Part shown: piece after piece, positions 15,727 through 17,836 of the stretch
Numbering within the stretch: the first letter of the stretch is position 1
Layout of the letters: each line of letters opens with the position of its first letter
Assembly: GCA_038319215.1 (NCBI GenBank)
Contig: JBBQCZ010000080.1
Span: 1-17,836 of the forward strand
DNA length: 17,836 nt
Origin: Bact-19 sp038319215
Lineage (GTDB): Bacteria > Bacteroidota > Bacteroidia > Bacteroidales > ML635J-15
Direction: 5' to 3'
Translations under genes and position numbers: made by a program
The notes under the pieces: model-generated
What the model was told of the DNA's origin: nothing
What the model saw: the letters and a program-made list of their open reading frames with translations, nothing else
Databases searched by the model: none

Positions 15727-16968
15727 ATGCAGATATATCGTAAAGTTACGTTGTTTGTGCTTTTTTTTGTTTTATGTGTAAATGTTTTTTCTCAAGAGGA
15801 GAACTTACGCTCAAAATCTATCAGTATTTATATCGACTGCAATAACTGCGATTTGGATTATATTCGTAAAGAAGTTCCTTTTATAAACTATGTACGAGAA
15901 CCAAAAGAAGCCGATTTGCATGTGCTTGTTACTTCGCAAACTACTGGTGCGGGGGGCGAAAAAATAAGCCTCTACTTTATTGGACAAAAGAATTATAGCG
16001 ATAGAAATGATACACTAACTTTTGTTTGTACACCCGATGATACCGATGATGTTGAGCGTGAAAAGTTTGTAAAAACTTTAAAAATTGGTTTGATTCAATT
16101 TATTCAGAACACCCCAATTGCTCAAGAATTAGAAATTAGCTATAAAAAAACAAAAAAGGAAGAAGAGATTATTGATAAATGGCATGGATGGGTTTATAGT
16201 GCTGAACTTACTGGGTACATTAATTCTGATAATAATTACAGTCAGTTTCAGTTTAACTCCGTTGCTACTGCGAGTAAAATTACTGAAAAGTTCAAAACAG
16301 AAACATACTTAAGCTATTACTACTCAGAAACTAATTACGATTACATCGATTATACTTTTAATTCTGTAAACACTTCCAAATATGGAAATAATTTAACAGT
16401 TTTTAGTCTTAACGACCACTGGTCTACGGGTCTAAGTACAAGTTTACGGACATCGTCGTACAGTAATTTGGCTTTTAAAGGAAGTGTAAAACCTGCAATA
16501 GAATATAATGTTTTTAAATACGATGAGTCAACAAGAAAGCAGTTGAGAATTGGTTATTTTATTGGTCCTGAGCAAAATTTTTATGTGGACACTACTATTT
16601 ATAACAAAATGCAGGAATTTTTGATCTCTCACAGTGTTGCGATATCCTCTGAGTTTGTACAAAAGTGGGGTAGTGTCTCTTTGTATGGTACTTACAGTAA
16701 TTATCTTCACGATTTTTCATTGAATAGAATTAGCCTAAACTCATCTGCCAATATACGGCTTGTTAAAGGTTTAGAATTAAGTTTTTATTTTGGATATTCA
16801 ATTTTGCACGATCAGATTGCATTAACAAAAGGAGACGCAAGTCCAGAAGAGCTAATTCTACAGCAACGAGAATTAAAAACCGATTACTCGTTATATGGAA
16901 GTGTTGGACTTACTTACACTTTCGGAAATCTTTTTAATAATGTTGTAAATCCTCGCTTTGGGGAATGA
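15727..16968 (+). CDS. Outer-membrane beta-barrel protein of unknown function
   Basis: I choose the ATG at 15727, which gives a 413-residue protein with a standard signal peptide (MQIYRKVTLFVLFFVL..., ending VFSQ). The frame could be extended to a GTG at 15667 or ATG at 15682, but that would put a second hydrophobic stretch in front. Residues ~25-135 form an alpha/beta periplasmic domain with the conserved-looking SIYIDCNNCDLDYIRKEVPFINYVREPKEADLHVLVT layout (continuing past this excerpt's key residues C-x-x-C-D and D-x-H-V-L-V). The remaining ~270 residues alternate aromatic and polar positions, as in transmembrane strands, and end GLTYTFGNLFNNVVNPRFGE. I recall this as a recurrent uncharacterised family in Bacteroidota and other diderms. 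Its position next to cinA does not reveal a function. The barrel call is a pattern inference. Confidence 0.65.
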   Translation: MQIYRKVTLFVLFFVLCVNVFSQEENLRSKSISIYIDCNNCDLDYIRKEVPFINYVREPKEADLHVLVTSQTTGAGGEKISLYFIGQKNYSDRNDTLTFVCTPDDTDDVEREKFVKTLKIGLIQFIQNTPIAQELEISYKKTKKEEEIIDKWHGWVYSAELTGYINSDNNYSQFQFNSVATASKITEKFKTETYLSYYYSETNYDYIDYTFNSVNTSKYGNNLTVFSLNDHWSTGLSTSLRTSSYSNLAFKGSVKPAIEYNVFKYDESTRKQLRIGYFIGPEQNFYVDTTIYNKMQEFLISHSVAISSEFVQKWGSVSLYGTYSNYLHDFSLNRISLNSSANIRLVKGLELSFYFGYSILHDQIALTKGDASPEELILQQRELKTDYSLYGSVGLTYTFGNLFNNVVNPRFGE

Positions 16969-17005
16969 AAGTTATAATCGACTTTTTACTTTTATAAATA
17001 ATTGC

Positions 17006-17095
17006 AAAATTTTCAAACACTCAAACGCTTTAATCGCAATAGTTGTGCGACGCTAACCGTTATTAACGGTTAAGTAACGGTTAAGTAACGGTTAA
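17006..17095. repeat. Direct repeat A, copy 1 (90 bp)
   Basis: The copy begins AAAATTTTCAAACACTCAAA and runs through a small stem, TCGCA (17034-17038) with TGCGA (17046-17050), into an AACGGTTA-rich end. It matches copy 2 (17156-17234) except for one substitution (AGTTGTG against AGGTGTG) and one extra 11-bp unit. It sits 37 bases after the barrel gene. Confidence 0.9.
17054..17095. repeat. Palindrome plus 11-bp iterons TAACGGTTAAG
   Basis: TAACCGTTATTAACGGTTA (17054-17072) has 8-bp arms around ATT. It merges with tandem TAACGGTTAAG units at 17064-17074, 17075-17085 and 17086-17095 (the last lacks the final G). Copies 2 and 3 of the repeat carry only two units. Confidence 0.9.
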
Positions 17096-17159
17096 TTTTT
17101 AGCTTTATTTTTGATGCGAAGGCTGCTGATTTTGTAATATTTTGCAAATAATCATAAAA
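17096..17159. repeat. Non-coding module B, copy 1 (64 bp)
   Basis: Identical at all 64 bases to 17773-17836. It starts TTTTTAGCTTTATTTTTGAT and ends AATCATAAAA, and it separates repeat A copies 1 and 2. It has no open reading frame. Its perfect conservation next to repeats that differ by indels points to recent duplication or selection. Confidence 0.85.
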
Positions 17160-17234
17160 TTTTCAAACACTCAAACGCTTTAATCGCAATAGGTGTGCGA
17201 CGCTAACCGTTATTAACGGTTAAGTAACGGTTAA
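17156..17234. repeat. Direct repeat A, copy 2 (79 bp)
   Basis: Starts 150 bases after copy 1. It is shorter by exactly one 11-bp iteron. It ends 30 bases before the ATG of the zinc-ribbon gene, so the gene's promoter region lies directly against the repeat. Confidence 0.9.
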
Positions 17235-17252
17235 TTTATTTCAATTTATTTG

Positions 17253-17260
17253 TATATTTG
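17253..17260 (+). promoter_or_regulatory. -7 box very close to the zinc-ribbon start codon
   Basis: TATATTTG matches TAnnTTTG and ends only four bases before the ATG at 17265. Transcription would start at or near the start codon, so the message may be leaderless. No clear -33 TTTG is present at the usual distance; that place is occupied by the end of repeat A. Confidence 0.4.
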
Positions 17261-17264
17261 TATT

Positions 17265-17630
17265 ATGAAATGTAAAGTTTGTGATAAAGACGTTCAAGGA
17301 AGAAAGAATAAAATATTCTGTTCCTTGGAGTGTAAAAATGATTATCATGTCAGCTTAAGGGCTGTAACGAAAAAGACTGCTTACCCATTGGATAAGATTT
17401 TACATAGAAATAGATCTATTTTGTTTGAAATAATGGGTCCAAAGGCAAATCAGAAAAAAGTGCTTAGATCGGAATTAGTAAGCAAAAAATTTCAATTTAA
17501 ATTTCTGACTCATTTCAACATAAATAGTAAAGGTAAAATGTATCATCATGTTTATGATTTTGCCTGGATGGAATTCTCTGATGATGAGGTTTTAATTGTT
17601 CGCCAAAAGAAACAATGGATTCCTGAGTAA
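17265..17630 (+). CDS. Small zinc-ribbon protein, uncharacterised
   Basis: A 121-residue cytoplasmic protein. The N-terminus holds a Cys4 zinc ribbon: C3 and C6 (CKVC), then C19 and C23 (FCSLEC). A basic region follows (HVSLRAVTKKTAYPLDKILHRN, with HRNRSILFEIMG), and then a beta-rich tail (KMYHHVYDFAWMEFSDDEVLIV). I have seen this combination in short Bacteroidota proteins of unknown function; a nucleic-acid or protein-binding role is only a guess. I reject an upstream in-frame TTG at 17250, because the ATG begins right at the ribbon and the extension would lie inside the -7 box. The gene occupies the spacer between repeat A copies 2 and 3. The sequence 17631-17730 after it holds only AT-rich DNA and a weak AGCTT/AAGCT inverted pair. 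Confidence 0.75.
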   Translation: MKCKVCDKDVQGRKNKIFCSLECKNDYHVSLRAVTKKTAYPLDKILHRNRSILFEIMGPKANQKKVLRSELVSKKFQFKFLTHFNINSKGKMYHHVYDFAWMEFSDDEVLIVRQKKQWIPE

Positions 17631-17730
17631 ACTTAATTAGCTTTAAGCTTTTTAGTCCTATAAATCTAGTTTTTTGATTCACTAAAAAATGTAGTAAAAT
17701 TATAATTGCTTCTGAGTTGCAAGGGAAGGG

Positions 17731-17836
17731 GTGTGCGATGCTAACCGTTATTAACGGTTAAGTAACGGTTAATTTTTAGCTTTATTTTTGATGCGAAGGC
17801 TGCTGATTTTGTAATATTTTGCAAATAATCATAAAA
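17731..17836. repeat. 5'-truncated repeat A copy 3 plus module B copy 2, reaching the window end
   Basis: From GTGTGCGATGCTAACCG onward this follows repeat A (one C-to-T change at the CGACGC site, two iterons), then an exact 64-base copy of module B at 17773-17836. The first ~40 bases of repeat A are missing and replaced by unrelated sequence. Module B copy 1 is followed by repeat A copy 2, so another copy of A probably begins just past the window. Confidence 0.85.

Noticed and set aside
17250..17264. Upstream TTG start for the zinc-ribbon gene
   Set aside because: It would lie within the -7 box and add five residues of no apparent use; the ATG at 17265 begins right at the Cys4 ribbon.
17006..17836. 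CRISPR array
   Set aside because: Only three repeat copies, of unequal length (90, 79 and truncated); the spacers are a repeated 64-base module and a gene, and no cas genes are present.

Overview
The window reads as a chromosomal segment of a type IX secretion (T9SS)-bearing member of the Bacteroidota. Evidence: AT-rich DNA, start codons without clear Shine-Dalgarno sequences, Bacteroidota-type -7 boxes (TAnnTTTG), and four secreted proteins ending in a type A sorting domain with the xFPNPxxD motif. I cannot place it below phylum. No T9SS machinery, rRNA, tRNA, transposase, integrase or CRISPR array is visible.

Layout. (1) 1-1449: the tail of a Wadjet (JetABCD) plasmid-defence operon, with the last ~94 codons of the SMC-like ATPase JetC overlapping a complete jetD nuclease gene. 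(2) 1437-1680: a ~243-bp island of about 50% G+C holding half of an attC-like hairpin and several short inverted repeats; it looks like a cassette or insertion junction. (3) 1801-4236: a large secreted metzincin-type zinc metalloprotease. (4) 4418-9378: five tightly packed genes for exported proteins. They are a short T9SS cargo, a tail-fibre-like protein, a seven-repeat ELWxxDGTxxGT protein, a small unknown, and a second seven-repeat propeller-like cargo. A strong terminator follows at 9412-9443. (5) 9493-12888: a lipocalin-like lipoprotein and a 947-residue surface protease (PD40 propeller, C39-like papain fold, golvesin-like, two PKD, T9SS domain). (6) 12892-14028 on the minus strand: an AAA+ ATPase with a near-ideal promoter and three perfect 14-bp direct repeats. 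(7) 14378-15610 minus: cinA, divergent from an outer-membrane beta-barrel gene at 15727-16968. (8) 17006 to the window end: an array of related direct repeats whose spacers are either an identical 64-bp non-coding module or a small zinc-ribbon gene.

How it fits together. The centre is a cell-surface and secretion region: proteases, repeat propellers and adhesin-like parts probably delivered by T9SS, plus a lipoprotein and a barrel. The left edge is defence DNA joined through a foreign-looking junction. The right edge is a repeat array of unknown nature. The AAA ATPase and cinA are unrelated neighbours on the opposite strand. The best candidates for something undescribed are the modular repeat array at the right end and the half-hairpin island behind jetD. 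Both need comparison with related genomes.
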